DNA of 12,876 nt from AM-1111 sp046302135. Lineage in GTDB: Bacteria > Bacteroidota > Bacteroidia > B-17B0 > Aurantibacillaceae. The DNA lies in NCBI GenBank assembly GCA_046302135.1, contig JBKCIQ010000004.1, positions 1 to 12,876 on the forward strand, in the 5' to 3' direction. Both the position numbers and the translations under genes were made by a program. Below, one piece after another: positions 1 through 7,679 of the stretch. The notes beneath the pieces are model-generated. The model ran no database searches and was not told where the DNA came from. It saw only the letters and a program-made list of their open reading frames with translations. Every line of letters begins with the position of its first letter. The stretch's first letter is position 1.

Positions 1-8
1 GGCAGAAT

Positions 9-377
9 TTATAATCGTCTCATTTTATTGATCCATTCTCTTGCCTCACTCTCCGATGAAAATATCTCAACTCGCTTATTGGTTTTGCTGATGTGTTTAA
101 AATAATTAGCATTGATTCGACTGGCGAGGTTTTTAACTACAACCGCAACAATCTGTTCACCCGCCATCTGACCTTCTCTCATTAAAATTTCGTTAGCTTC
201 GTTGCTCGCATTTGTTCCTATGTTTGCGAACACGAGTAAAGGTTTTTTTTGATAATCCTTAATTTTGTTTAAACTGAGCCGTATTTCACCAAGGCTTTCT
301 GAATCAATAGTTGCCTCTTCCATAATGTGAATCACCGTGATTTCTTCCTCAATTTCTATTCTGTATTTATTTACCAT
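9..377 (-). CDS. Small SpoIIAA/STAS-like protein
   Basis: A complete 122-residue soluble protein, ATG at 377 and TAA at 9-11. There is no signal peptide or membrane segment. The pattern is an N-terminal beta-rich part (about residues 4-20), a helix rich in charged residues, a beta strand with PLLVFANIG (about 46-54), a helix, a hydrophobic strand with IVAVVVKN (about 76-83), and a final strand and helix ending EIFSSESEAREWI. This resembles the small SpoIIAA-like (STAS/SEC14-type) proteins common in Bacteroidota, where a late strand is followed by an F-x-S/T-x-x-E-A-x-x-W-I/L helix. The family assignment rests on this resemblance only, and its function is unknown. It lies 91 bases downstream of the FAD/NAD(P)-binding protein gene on the same strand, so co-transcription is possible but not shown. 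Confidence 0.6.
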   Translation of the reverse strand: MVNKYRIEIEEEITVIHIMEEATIDSESLGEIRLSLNKIKDYQKKPLLVFANIGTNASNEANEILMREGQMAGEQIVAVVVKNLASRINANYFKHISKTNKRVEIFSSESEAREWINKMRRL

Positions 378-468
378 TACACCTTTACTAAGTTCTCACA
401 ATATTAATTTTTAATAGCATACAAGAATAAATTTTAACTAAAAAATAGGTGATTTAACATCTTAATTA

Positions 469-1854
469 TTAATTTCCTAAAAGCTGATGTGCCAACTTTT
501 CAGCTTGAACCCTTATTTCTCTAACAGCAGTTGATTCCCATAGCTCACCTTTTAATGTTACACCAATAGTGAAAATTTTTTTGCTATCAATTTCGTTTTT
601 ACCAATAACATTGAATGTCTTTAAATTCGTAGAAATTCCAAGTTTAAGTGGGTCTTGCTGAATTATTCCTTTCGTAAAAAGTTGTTTCAATAATTTATTG
701 GTAGATTTTGTTAAGTCTGTTTGAGGACCGGTACAATTAATAATCCTTGAAGCATGGATTTCTTTTTCTTTTTTTTCTGTTTTACAATAGTAAGAAATCC
801 TAAATTTTTCATTCTCATTTTCCATTCGTTTTATTTTACCCGCAATTATCTCTAAACGATTGTTTTTTTCAAGTGATTTTATCAAATAATGTGTCTCCGG
901 CGGAATTCTGTGCCTTGCCACTCCCCACAAATGTCTGATTCTGGTAAAAAATAATTTCTTTTCTTGTGGTAAAAAATTTTTCCATATCTCCTGCGCATAT
1001 GGCCTTAGGGTTTCTATTAGCGCTTCAGGTCCTTGTCCTTTTTGTTGGAGTAAATGCCTATGGTAGTTAAATAGTTTGACCAATTCATAAAGATTTTTTG
1101 GTTCTAGTTTTCCCCACTGATTTATGAATTCCATATTTACGGATTCAATTTTTTTATGCGGAAAAATGTTAAAGCCATGAGGAGAAAGTGAAATGATCTT
1201 ACCTTCAAATCCGTTCTCTAATAAACCAATAACCGTATCAACCATTGTTAATCCATTTCCTATTAAAAGAATTGGAAATTTATCTGTGGTATTTTCAACT
1301 GCAGATTTAATCCATGGATTTTGGAAATACATGTCATGAGAAAAAATATTTGTAGGAATTAAATCCAGATTACCTGGTATGTCGTTTCCTGTGGCCAATA
1401 CACATTTGTCAAACAAAATTTTTTCACCTTTAGCCAATAAAATTTCATTTTTTATTAAACATAAATCTATTGCATTCTCATTAATTACACTGATAGATAT
1501 ATTTTTTTCTAGGGCTCTTTTTTTCGCTTCATTCCAAACCGATGATAAATATTTACCGTACAGATTTCTCGGCACAAACAAATTACCGATTTCCGAAAGA
1601 TTTTTGTCTGGAAATAACTTTTGAGAAATAATCCAGTTTAAAAAATGATCAGGATAATTTTCAAATGCACTAACGCCGGAAACTTTTACGTTTAAATAGT
1701 GTTCATTTGAATAGGAAGAATAGGCTAGCCCGGGACCAAGTTTTTTGTTTTTTTCGATAATGCTGATTTCAATAGGTATTAATGACTTTTCAATAAGTTG
1801 AACTGCAGTCATCATTCCGCTAAAGCCCCCACCGATTATAGAAATCTTAAGCAT
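469..1854 (-). CDS. FAD/NAD(P)-binding oxidoreductase (NAD_binding_9 / YdhS-like)
   Basis: A 461-residue flavoprotein, ATG at 1854 and TAA at 469-471. The N-terminus carries a dinucleotide-binding Rossmann motif IIGGGFSG (residues 6-13). Next come GPGLAYS (40-46) and HYLNV (52-56), the signature of the COG4529/YdhS-type family. VLATGN (about 152-157) is the usual strand before the second nucleotide site, IGNGLTMVD (198-206) is the NAD(P) Rossmann-like motif, and INCTGP lies in the C-terminal third. The length and motif order are those of a full-length family member. The substrate is not known for most of this family. It follows the DUF3050 gene by 45 bases on the same strand, which suggests one transcript. 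It is predicted to be cytoplasmic, with no signal peptide or transmembrane segment. The family call is firm; the reaction cannot be read from the sequence. Confidence 0.85.
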   Translation of the reverse strand: MLKISIIGGGFSGMMTAVQLIEKSLIPIEISIIEKNKKLGPGLAYSSYSNEHYLNVKVSGVSAFENYPDHFLNWIISQKLFPDKNLSEIGNLFVPRNLYGKYLSSVWNEAKKRALEKNISISVINENAIDLCLIKNEILLAKGEKILFDKCVLATGNDIPGNLDLIPTNIFSHDMYFQNPWIKSAVENTTDKFPILLIGNGLTMVDTVIGLLENGFEGKIISLSPHGFNIFPHKKIESVNMEFINQWGKLEPKNLYELVKLFNYHRHLLQQKGQGPEALIETLRPYAQEIWKNFLPQEKKLFFTRIRHLWGVARHRIPPETHYLIKSLEKNNRLEIIAGKIKRMENENEKFRISYYCKTEKKEKEIHASRIINCTGPQTDLTKSTNKLLKQLFTKGIIQQDPLKLGISTNLKTFNVIGKNEIDSKKIFTIGVTLKGELWESTAVREIRVQAEKLAHQLLGN

Positions 1855-1899
1855 TAAAAAATCTTAAACAAAAGTGCAAAAAATAATCGGCGATAAAAA

Positions 1900-2667
1900 T
1901 TACTTTAAACAGGCAAGTACTTTGTCCCAAAGTAATTTTCTATTTTGCAATGCCTTTTCGGCATAACTACCCGCTTCCTCCCATTTATCATCATCTTCTC
2001 CGCATAATTCTGAAACCATTGCAATTGCAAGTTTGCTGTGGTGTTCCCCGTCAATTTCAATATGTCTGTCAAGATAGTATTTGAAAACTGAAATTTCTTT
2101 CGGGAATTTCCTGTTAAGGTCATCTATCATTCGCATGAACATTCCCGGAATTAAATCTTCTCTTCCAAACGTAAATACGGAAGCAATTGCATGAGTTTTA
2201 TCCGAGCTGATTACGTCAAAGGTAAAATTGACGAAATCTTTAGTTCCGTCAGGCGTATCCATATTATCAAGTATAAAATTAGACCTACTGCATTCTGTTA
2301 AGAGCTGTTTTATGGTTTTTGTATTTGCTCCGGCTTGTTCCATAGATCTTAAATACAATTCAAGGTGGCTTGTTCTCTTTCCATTTTCATCAATATCACT
2401 TTCTTCCCCTGTTACAATCTCATTGATGAGGTATCTTGTTTCAGGATTACCTACCGGTCTCCAAGGAACTTCAGTACAAGTTAATTTTTTCTGTAATGTT
2501 TTCAGTAAAGACATAAAATCCCATACTGCAAACACATGGTGCTCCATGAAGATCCTGATGTCTTTTATGTTTTTTATTGTTGTGTAGAGCTCATGATGAA
2601 TGATTTCTTGTCGTAAGGGCTCTATTCTTTCTTTAAGTTTTTTAATTTGCTCTTCTGCGTAAATCAT
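1900..2667 (-). CDS. DUF3050 family protein, heme-oxygenase-like fold
   Basis: A 255-residue, mostly helical soluble protein, ATG at 2667 and TAA at 1900-1902. I recognise DUF3050 from two regions: MEHHVFAVWDFMSLLK near residues 41-56 and YYLDRHIEIDGEHHSKLA near 197-214. The first resembles the helix that carries metal or heme ligands in heme-oxygenase/TenA-like proteins. Candidate metal ligands are E42, H43, H44, E83, E88, H101, H202, D206, H209 and H210, and the H202-x3-D206-x3-H210 spacing fits one face of a helix. I recall DUF3050 being placed in the heme-oxygenase-like superfamily, some members of which are diiron oxidases; that is memory, not a search result. The gene is divergent from the TenI-like gene and 45 bases upstream of a flavoprotein gene. 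The length is full and the function unknown. Confidence 0.75.
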   Translation of the reverse strand: MIYAEEQIKKLKERIEPLRQEIIHHELYTTIKNIKDIRIFMEHHVFAVWDFMSLLKTLQKKLTCTEVPWRPVGNPETRYLINEIVTGEESDIDENGKRTSHLELYLRSMEQAGANTKTIKQLLTECSRSNFILDNMDTPDGTKDFVNFTFDVISSDKTHAIASVFTFGREDLIPGMFMRMIDDLNRKFPKEISVFKYYLDRHIEIDGEHHSKLAIAMVSELCGEDDDKWEEAGSYAEKALQNRKLLWDKVLACLK

Positions 2668-2751
2668 GAAACAATATTAATTATTTTTATAAATAAGAAC
2701 GACTTAAACCAAGGTTTTAATTTGTTCTGAACACCATTGAAAATGATGCAA

Positions 2752-3357
2752 ATGAAACAACTTATTCTATTTAGCCAACCCCAATTATTTGAAGGGGAAG
2801 TTGAAATAATTAATGAGTTGATGACCTTAGGAAAGTTTAATTTTCACATCAGGAAAAAATTATCTTCAAGGAATGAAATTGCCAACCTAGTCGAATCCAT
2901 TGAGCCAAAATTTCGGAAAAGAATCGTTATACATCAATATTTTGAGCAGGCAGAAGAGTATGGTCTTTTTGGTATTCATTTACCTGAATCAGACAGATGG
3001 TCGCTATCTGGTATAGAAGGTAAAAAACATAATTTGATTTCAACGTCAATTCATGACCTAAGTCAATATGGTATCGAATCCAAAAACTATAAATACGTTT
3101 TTTACTCACCTGTATTTACATCCGTATCTAAGTCGGATTATCATCCTGCATTAAACCTGAATCAACTTGAAATGTGTTTAAATGAGTTAAAACCAACTAA
3201 TCTTGTTGCACTCGGAGGGGTTAAAATTGAAAATTTTAAATCAGCTTTAAAACTCGGGTTCAATGGTGTGGCATTGCTGGGTTCGGTTTGGCAAAGTGAA
3301 AACCCTGTAAGTTATTTATCTGAATTCATTAAGGCGTTCAACGGAGTATCTAGATAA
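2752..3357 (+). CDS. tenI: TenI-like thiazole tautomerase (ThiE/TenI family)
   Basis: A 201-residue TIM-barrel protein of the thiamine phosphate synthase/TenI family, TAA at 3355-3357. The frame is open from TTG at 2737, with ATGs at 2743, 2746 and 2752. I chose 2752 because it starts with MKQLILF, the first barrel strand. Motifs: FHIRKK (31-36) replaces the Q-x-R-x-K of true ThiE; GIHLPESD (74-81); SIHDL (99-103), whose H101 appears to match the catalytic His122 of Bacillus TenI; SPVFTSVSKSDY (119-130), a phosphate-loop region; and LGGV (154-157). These point to the tautomerase, which aromatises the thiazole phosphate made by ThiG, rather than to the coupling enzyme, which is encoded separately at 6293-6919. 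The gene is on the strand opposite the thi operon and its last 46 bases overlap the end of the thiF gene. A second ThiE activity cannot be excluded. Confidence 0.8.
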   Translation: MKQLILFSQPQLFEGEVEIINELMTLGKFNFHIRKKLSSRNEIANLVESIEPKFRKRIVIHQYFEQAEEYGLFGIHLPESDRWSLSGIEGKKHNLISTSIHDLSQYGIESKNYKYVFYSPVFTSVSKSDYHPALNLNQLEMCLNELKPTNLVALGGVKIENFKSALKLGFNGVALLGSVWQSENPVSYLSEFIKAFNGVSR

Positions 3358-4388
3358 AATACTTTTTTATTAATTAGTCCGGAAATTATAATTGCCGCCT
3401 GTTTTGCAGTTTGACCTGATTTGCAATAGGTAACAATGTTTTTGATTTCCGGTTTCATTCTTGATTCCAAAAATTCATCAAGCTCGTATATAGGTATATT
3501 ATCACCGCCAATATTAAAAACCTCGTGTTCCTCTTCGCTTCTTACATCAATCAAAAAATAATTTTCTTCATCTTTTTTTATTTCAGAATAAGAAATTCTT
3601 TCAGGCTTTGATATGCTATTTTTTTTTATTTCTTTGGCTGTTGTAATATTTTCCAAGATTGATTTTTTAATGGTAAACTTGGAAAACTGTGAATTATTTG
3701 AATTGTAAATTAAAAGTTTTCCGCTTAGCACTTCACCAATTCCTGTGATGATTTTAATTACTTCATTTGCTTGCAGACCTCCGATGATTTGAGGAAGACC
3801 CGGGCTTACTCCAATACTTGCACAATTATTTGAATCTGTACCCGAAGGTGGACTAGGGTATAGGCATTTGTAAGTTGGGCTATTTTCTCCGAAATGAAAA
3901 ACGGAAACCTGCCCTTCATATGCCTCAATTGCGGCATATACCAAGGGTTTCTTTAGTTTACTACAAACCTTATCCAATAAATATTTTGTTTTGAAATTAT
4001 CACTACCATCTACTACTAAATAAAATTTTTGCAAAATATTTTCTGAGTTTATATCTTCCAGTCTGTATTGGTAAATTTCCGTTTTAATATTAGGATTGAT
4101 GATTTTTATTTTTTCTTGTGCGGCTAAAACTTTTAATTTCCCAATGTCTGAACTATCAAAAAGCAATTGCCGTTGTAAATTGGAAATGTTAACAACGTCA
4201 TCATCTATAATTGAAATGTTTCCTACTCCTGCGCGTGATAAACTTTGTAAAACAGAGCAACCAAGTGCCCCGGCTCCTACAACCAATACTTTAGCATTAC
4301 CTAATTTCAATTGAATTAAATGATCCCATCCTGGAAGAATTATTTGTCTGGAATAATAATCAATTTCCTCTGGACTCAATTTCTGCAT
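3312..4388 (-). CDS. thiF: ThiF/MoeB-like adenylyltransferase fused to rhodanese domain
   Basis: A 358-residue E1-like enzyme that adenylates the ThiS C-terminus so that it can accept sulfur. ATG is at 4388, 3 bases after thiH, and TAA at 3312-3314. Residues 1-230 form the ThiF/MoeB domain: GAGALGCSVLQSLSRAG (38-54) is the ATP-binding Rossmann motif, IDDDVV then NLQRQ (61-74) is the E1 signature, and DGSDNFKTK (127-135) follows. C189 in NNCASIGV matches the cysteine that forms the ThiS linkage in E. coli ThiF. Residues about 262-358 form a rhodanese domain: LIDVRSEEEHE (279-289) and the active loop CKSGQT with Cys322. The usual zinc cysteine pairs are absent; the first would be C-x-x-C but reads T172-Y-K-C175. 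As last gene of the operon it ends inside tenI on the other strand. A MoeB role is possible, but the context favours thiamine. Confidence 0.9.
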   Translation of the reverse strand: MQKLSPEEIDYYSRQIILPGWDHLIQLKLGNAKVLVVGAGALGCSVLQSLSRAGVGNISIIDDDVVNISNLQRQLLFDSSDIGKLKVLAAQEKIKIINPNIKTEIYQYRLEDINSENILQKFYLVVDGSDNFKTKYLLDKVCSKLKKPLVYAAIEAYEGQVSVFHFGENSPTYKCLYPSPPSGTDSNNCASIGVSPGLPQIIGGLQANEVIKIITGIGEVLSGKLLIYNSNNSQFSKFTIKKSILENITTAKEIKKNSISKPERISYSEIKKDEENYFLIDVRSEEEHEVFNIGGDNIPIYELDEFLESRMKPEIKNIVTYCKSGQTAKQAAIIISGLINKKVFYLDTPLNALMNSDK

Positions 4389-4391
4389 ATC

Positions 4392-5513
4392 TTATTTCGC
4401 AGTTAATGCCATGTCCCAGTTTTTCCACACAGCTTCGTAACCTAATTTTTGAATTACTCCGGCAATTTCATTAGGGCTTCTTTCATCGGAAATCTCAAAT
4501 TGTTCAAGACTTTCACTACTTACTGAATAACCTCCGGGATTTGTTTTTGCACCCGCGCTCATATTAGTAACGCCAAGTGGTATTAGTTTTTCTCTCAATT
4601 CCTTGCGCTCTCTTGTACTTAATGTGATTTCTATTTCAGAGTCAAAAAGTCTTAAAGCGCATATGAGCTGTACAAATTCTCTGTCACTCATTATAAATTC
4701 AGTATTGTCTACACCTTCAGCAGGACGTATCCGTGGTAGAGAGATACTATATTGTGTTTTCCAGTATTTTTTTCTTAAATAATCAAGGTGTAGTGCAAGA
4801 AAAAAAGCCTCAGTTCTCCAGTTCTCCAATCCCAATAGCGCACCTAATCCAATTTTATGAATGCCGGCTCTGCCCAACCTGTCCGGCGTGTCTATTCGAA
4901 ATTCGAAGTTTGATTTCTTGCCTTTAGGGTGATATTTTTTGTAATTTTCTTTATTGTATGTTTCTTGATAGACCAATACAGCATCAGTACCGGCATCAAT
5001 CAAATCCCTATATTCATTCTCTTCAAAAGGTTGTACTTCAATTGAAAGATGAGAAAATAAAGGGCGGATTTTTTTTACTGAATTGAGAATGTAATTGAAA
5101 TCCGCATGTATTTTATCCTCCCCGGTTACCAGTAAAATGTGTTCAAAACCTAAATATTTTATATTTTCAATTTCACTTTCAATTTCTTTTTCAGTAAGGG
5201 TCTTTCTAGGCACTTTATTACCAAGTGAGAAACCGCAATAAGTACAAATATTCTGGCACTCGTTGGATAAATACATCGGAACAAAAAGCTGTATGGTTTT
5301 CCCAAATCTTTTTACTGTTGCCTGATGACTTAGTTGAGCTAACTCTTCAATAAATTTTTCTGCGGCAGGGGATACCAAGGCCATGAAATCTTCAACGCTT
5401 CTTTTTTGTTTTCTAAGAGCAATAATAACATCAGATTCTTTTTTAGATTGAATGATGTTACTGATCTCATCCCAATAGTATTTTTCTGCTATGTCGGAAA
5501 AGTTACTGTGCAT
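4392..5513 (-). CDS. thiH: 2-iminoacetate synthase (tyrosine lyase) ThiH
   Basis: A 373-residue radical SAM enzyme that splits tyrosine into p-cresol and dehydroglycine (2-iminoacetate), the glycine-derived part of the thiazole. ATG is at 5513, 10 bases after thiG, and TAA at 4392-4394. The radical SAM cluster motif is C86-x3-C90-x2-C93, within NECQNICTYCGFS. The next part, LVTGEDK (about 129-135), and SLPRIRPAEG later in the barrel are typical of ThiH. The C-terminus (TNMSAGAKTNPGGYS) matches the conserved ThiH tail that helps bind the substrate. Length is standard (370-380). Having thiH and no thiO means dehydroglycine comes from tyrosine, not from oxidation of glycine. ThiH works in complex with ThiG, whose gene is directly upstream. 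Confidence 0.95.
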   Translation of the reverse strand: MHSNFSDIAEKYYWDEISNIIQSKKESDVIIALRKQKRSVEDFMALVSPAAEKFIEELAQLSHQATVKRFGKTIQLFVPMYLSNECQNICTYCGFSLGNKVPRKTLTEKEIESEIENIKYLGFEHILLVTGEDKIHADFNYILNSVKKIRPLFSHLSIEVQPFEENEYRDLIDAGTDAVLVYQETYNKENYKKYHPKGKKSNFEFRIDTPDRLGRAGIHKIGLGALLGLENWRTEAFFLALHLDYLRKKYWKTQYSISLPRIRPAEGVDNTEFIMSDREFVQLICALRLFDSEIEITLSTRERKELREKLIPLGVTNMSAGAKTNPGGYSVSSESLEQFEISDERSPNEIAGVIQKLGYEAVWKNWDMALTAK

Positions 5514-5523
5514 TAATAATTTT

Positions 5524-6303
5524 TCAATTCAGGTCTTCAAGAAATGAGGTTAGCGGACTACTTGCAACTGCTAATTGACTTTGTGTTGCAGGCGATGAGA
5601 GATATGCGCTTCTACCGGCCTCAACTGCCTTTTTAAATGCAAGTGCCATTTCCACAGGATTTCCTGCTACTGCTATTGCCGTGTTAACCAAAACTGCATC
5701 TGCACCAAGCTCCATTGCCTCTGCGGCGTGGGAGGGTAATCCAAGTCCTGCATCAATAACAACAGGAACTGAACTTTGATCAATAATGATCTCAATAAAA
5801 TCTTTTGTCTTTACTCCTTTATTACTTCCTATTGGTGAACCCAATGGCATTACTGCGGCAACACCAACATCTTCAAGTCTTTTGCACAAAACAGGATCTG
5901 CATGTATGTAGGGTAGAACAATAAATCCCATTTTAACAAGCTGTTCTGCGGCTGAAAGAGTTTCAATAGGATCAGGCATTAAATATTTTGGGTCAGGATG
6001 AATCTCTAGTTTGAGCCAGTTGGTTTGTAGAGCTTCCCTGGCTAGTTGTGCTGCAAAAATCGCCTCTTTGGCGTTACGAACGCCGCTCGTATTTGGAAGT
6101 AAATTAAATTGGGGATGTTTAAGATGATCAAGAATATTCTCCGTGTTGGTGTGATTGTCAATTCTTTTCAACGCTACAGTTACAAGCTCACTCCCCGATG
6201 TCAAGAGAGACTCCTCCATCACTTTAAGAGAACCGAATTTCCCTGTTCCTGTGAATAGTCGTGAACCGAATTCTTTCCCTGCAATTATCAATTTATCCGG
6301 CAT
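5524..6303 (-). CDS. thiG: Thiazole synthase ThiG
   Basis: A 259-residue TIM-barrel enzyme that condenses 1-deoxy-xylulose 5-phosphate, dehydroglycine and the sulfur of ThiS thiocarboxylate into the thiazole phosphate. ATG is at 6303, and TGA at 5524-5526. The start overlaps the 3' end of thiE by 11 bases, suggesting translational coupling. Visible family motifs: LFTGTGKF (16-23), NTSG (71-74), KLEIHPD (98-104) with K98 as the likely Schiff-base lysine, VMPLGSPIGSNKG (151-163), and VVIDAGLG followed by HAAEAMELGADAVLVNTAIA, which make the phosphate site. The length is normal (about 255-265) and no key residue is missing. It is cytoplasmic and probably forms a complex with ThiH and ThiS. Confidence 0.97.
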   Translation of the reverse strand: MPDKLIIAGKEFGSRLFTGTGKFGSLKVMEESLLTSGSELVTVALKRIDNHTNTENILDHLKHPQFNLLPNTSGVRNAKEAIFAAQLAREALQTNWLKLEIHPDPKYLMPDPIETLSAAEQLVKMGFIVLPYIHADPVLCKRLEDVGVAAVMPLGSPIGSNKGVKTKDFIEIIIDQSSVPVVIDAGLGLPSHAAEAMELGADAVLVNTAIAVAGNPVEMALAFKKAVEAGRSAYLSSPATQSQLAVASSPLTSFLEDLN

Positions 6304-6919
6304 AGCAAAAAGAATTTATTTGAGTTTCGAATTCTGAAAATGATTTTTTCATATCTGAAGAGTAAGTAAGAAATCCGGAAACTGCCAATCCATAAACTCC
6401 TGAATTTAATAGGTCATTTGAGTCGTCTGGTACGATGCCTCCAATCGCATATACAGGTGGGTAATCTAAATGGCTCGATGATTTCAATATTGATTTGTAC
6501 CCGTCAAGGCCAAGAATAGGACTTAATTTTTCTTTTGTATTTGTGAATCGAAATGGGCCCAACCCAATATAATCAACTTTTAATCTTGCCAATTGGATAA
6601 CATCTTCCTGTGTATTTGCTGTCCCACCTAAAATAAATTTCCGTGAAGCGATTAATTCTTTTGCCTCAATCAAACTCATATCTGTTTTTCCTAAATGAAC
6701 CCCATCTGCACCAATTTCTAAGGCAATTTCTAAAAAATCATTTACAACAAAAATGGAATTGTGTTTTTTACAGTTTTCATGAATTTTTTTCAGAATGTCT
6801 TTTGTTTCTTCCTTCGATTTATTTTTAACCCTTCCCTGAATCCATCTTACTCCTGCCTTGCAGGCTGTTTCTGCCAAACGTTCACAATCAGTTATGTATT
6901 GAAATCTTGGAAGGTTCAT
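6293..6919 (-). CDS. thiE: Thiamine phosphate synthase ThiE
   Basis: A 208-residue TIM-barrel enzyme joining HMP-PP and thiazole phosphate into thiamine phosphate. ATG is at 6919, one base after the thiD stop, and TAA at 6293-6295. Diagnostic residues are present: YITD (8-11), the diphosphate-contacting Q28-x-R30-x-K32 in WIQGRVK, ND (60-61), ADGVHLGKTDM (71-81), GLGPFRFTNTKEKLSP (119-134) as phosphate loop, and AIGGI (158-162). The residue between Q28 and R30 is glycine where leucine is usual; the contact residues themselves are kept. GGTANT (98-103) is of the type I associate with Bacteroidota ThiE and lacks the histidine found in the TenI-like paralogue at 2752-3357. This copy is therefore the better candidate for the coupling step. 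Its 3' end overlaps thiG by 11 bases. Confidence 0.93.
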   Translation of the reverse strand: MNLPRFQYITDCERLAETACKAGVRWIQGRVKNKSKEETKDILKKIHENCKKHNSIFVVNDFLEIALEIGADGVHLGKTDMSLIEAKELIASRKFILGGTANTQEDVIQLARLKVDYIGLGPFRFTNTKEKLSPILGLDGYKSILKSSSHLDYPPVYAIGGIVPDDSNDLLNSGVYGLAVSGFLTYSSDMKKSFSEFETQINSFCYAG

Positions 6920-6920
6920 C

Positions 6921-7664
6921 TTAGTTTTTGTGATATCCTGATAATGTTTTATTACTCACCAAAAAACGATTGATGTATTTTTTTGCGTTAGCAACAGATT
7001 GGGTAAGTGATTCTCCTTGTGCTAAACCTGAAGTAATCGCTGAACTTAATACACAACCGCTGCCATGCTTTTGAATTCCGTTTTTTCTTAAGCTTTTGAA
7101 TGATTTTTTCTTTTTTCCGTGAATGAATAAATCATCTATAGCGTATTTTCCTGAGGAGTGTCCCCCTTTTTTAAGTAAGGCGCAAGGATAATCACTTTCT
7201 TTAATTCCCAACGCTTCAAATTCGAACTCATTAGGAGTGATTAAATCAATTGAATTAAGAATTTTATCCAGATCAGCCTTTGCTAGGTCTATGTGAAAAT
7301 CATAACCGCAAGAACTTGAAAGTACCGGATCCCAAACAATCTTTACATCAGGCCAAAAAAGTTTCAGGTTATTTATACTGTTATAAACGCTCTCCAAATT
7401 TTCATGAATCCCGAGTTTTGCCGCCTTTACCGGAAACCGTCTGGATAGAATTCGCATACCAGCCTTTATTTCCATTTCCTTTTGCCAGAAAACATGTTCA
7501 AAATGAAAGTCGTTCTGAATTGTAATTCCAGTGTTTACGGCAAGACCATATACTTTCATGTTTTCAAATGTTTTTATATCTGCCAACACACCGGCTCCAC
7601 CTGATGGATCGAATCCGGCAATTGTTATCGCTATGGCTCTGAAGTGGTTTTGTCTCTTATACAT
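6921..7664 (-). CDS. thiD: Hydroxymethylpyrimidine/phosphomethylpyrimidine kinase ThiD
   Basis: A 247-residue ribokinase-fold enzyme phosphorylating HMP and then HMP-P to HMP-PP. ATG is at 7664 and TAA at 6921-6923. Motifs in order: AGFDPSGGAG (16-25) for substrate binding; VWDPVLSSSCG (110-120); ITPNEFE (142-148); LLKKGGH (163-169); and HGSGC (200-204), the anion hole with the catalytic region. It is about 20 residues shorter than many ThiD proteins (about 265), mainly through short loops, with no motif lost. It lies 15 bases after thiC. There is no fused ThiE or TenA domain. It acts in the cytoplasm on the product of ThiC. Confidence 0.93.
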   Translation of the reverse strand: MYKRQNHFRAIAITIAGFDPSGGAGVLADIKTFENMKVYGLAVNTGITIQNDFHFEHVFWQKEMEIKAGMRILSRRFPVKAAKLGIHENLESVYNSINNLKLFWPDVKIVWDPVLSSSCGYDFHIDLAKADLDKILNSIDLITPNEFEFEALGIKESDYPCALLKKGGHSSGKYAIDDLFIHGKKKKSFKSLRKNGIQKHGSGCVLSSAITSGLAQGESLTQSVANAKKYINRFLVSNKTLSGYHKN

Positions 7665-7679
7665 TTTTGTGTTTTAACG

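Noticed and set aside
2228..2587. 119-codon open frame on the plus strand opposite the DUF3050 gene
   Set aside because: It is antisense to a recognisable protein, with no family pattern and no start context; treated as a shadow frame.
2737..2751. TTG at 2737 as the start of tenI
   Set aside because: Three in-frame ATGs follow within 15 bases, and the last gives the usual N-terminus of the family.
2668..2751. Promoters in the divergent region between the DUF3050 gene and tenI
   Set aside because: Some one-sided matches to TAnnTTTG exist, but none has both elements at good spacing, so I do not call one.
6810..6840. Glycine between Q28 and R30 of ThiE as a defect
   Set aside because: The side chains that contact substrate (Q, R and K) are kept and all other motifs are normal.
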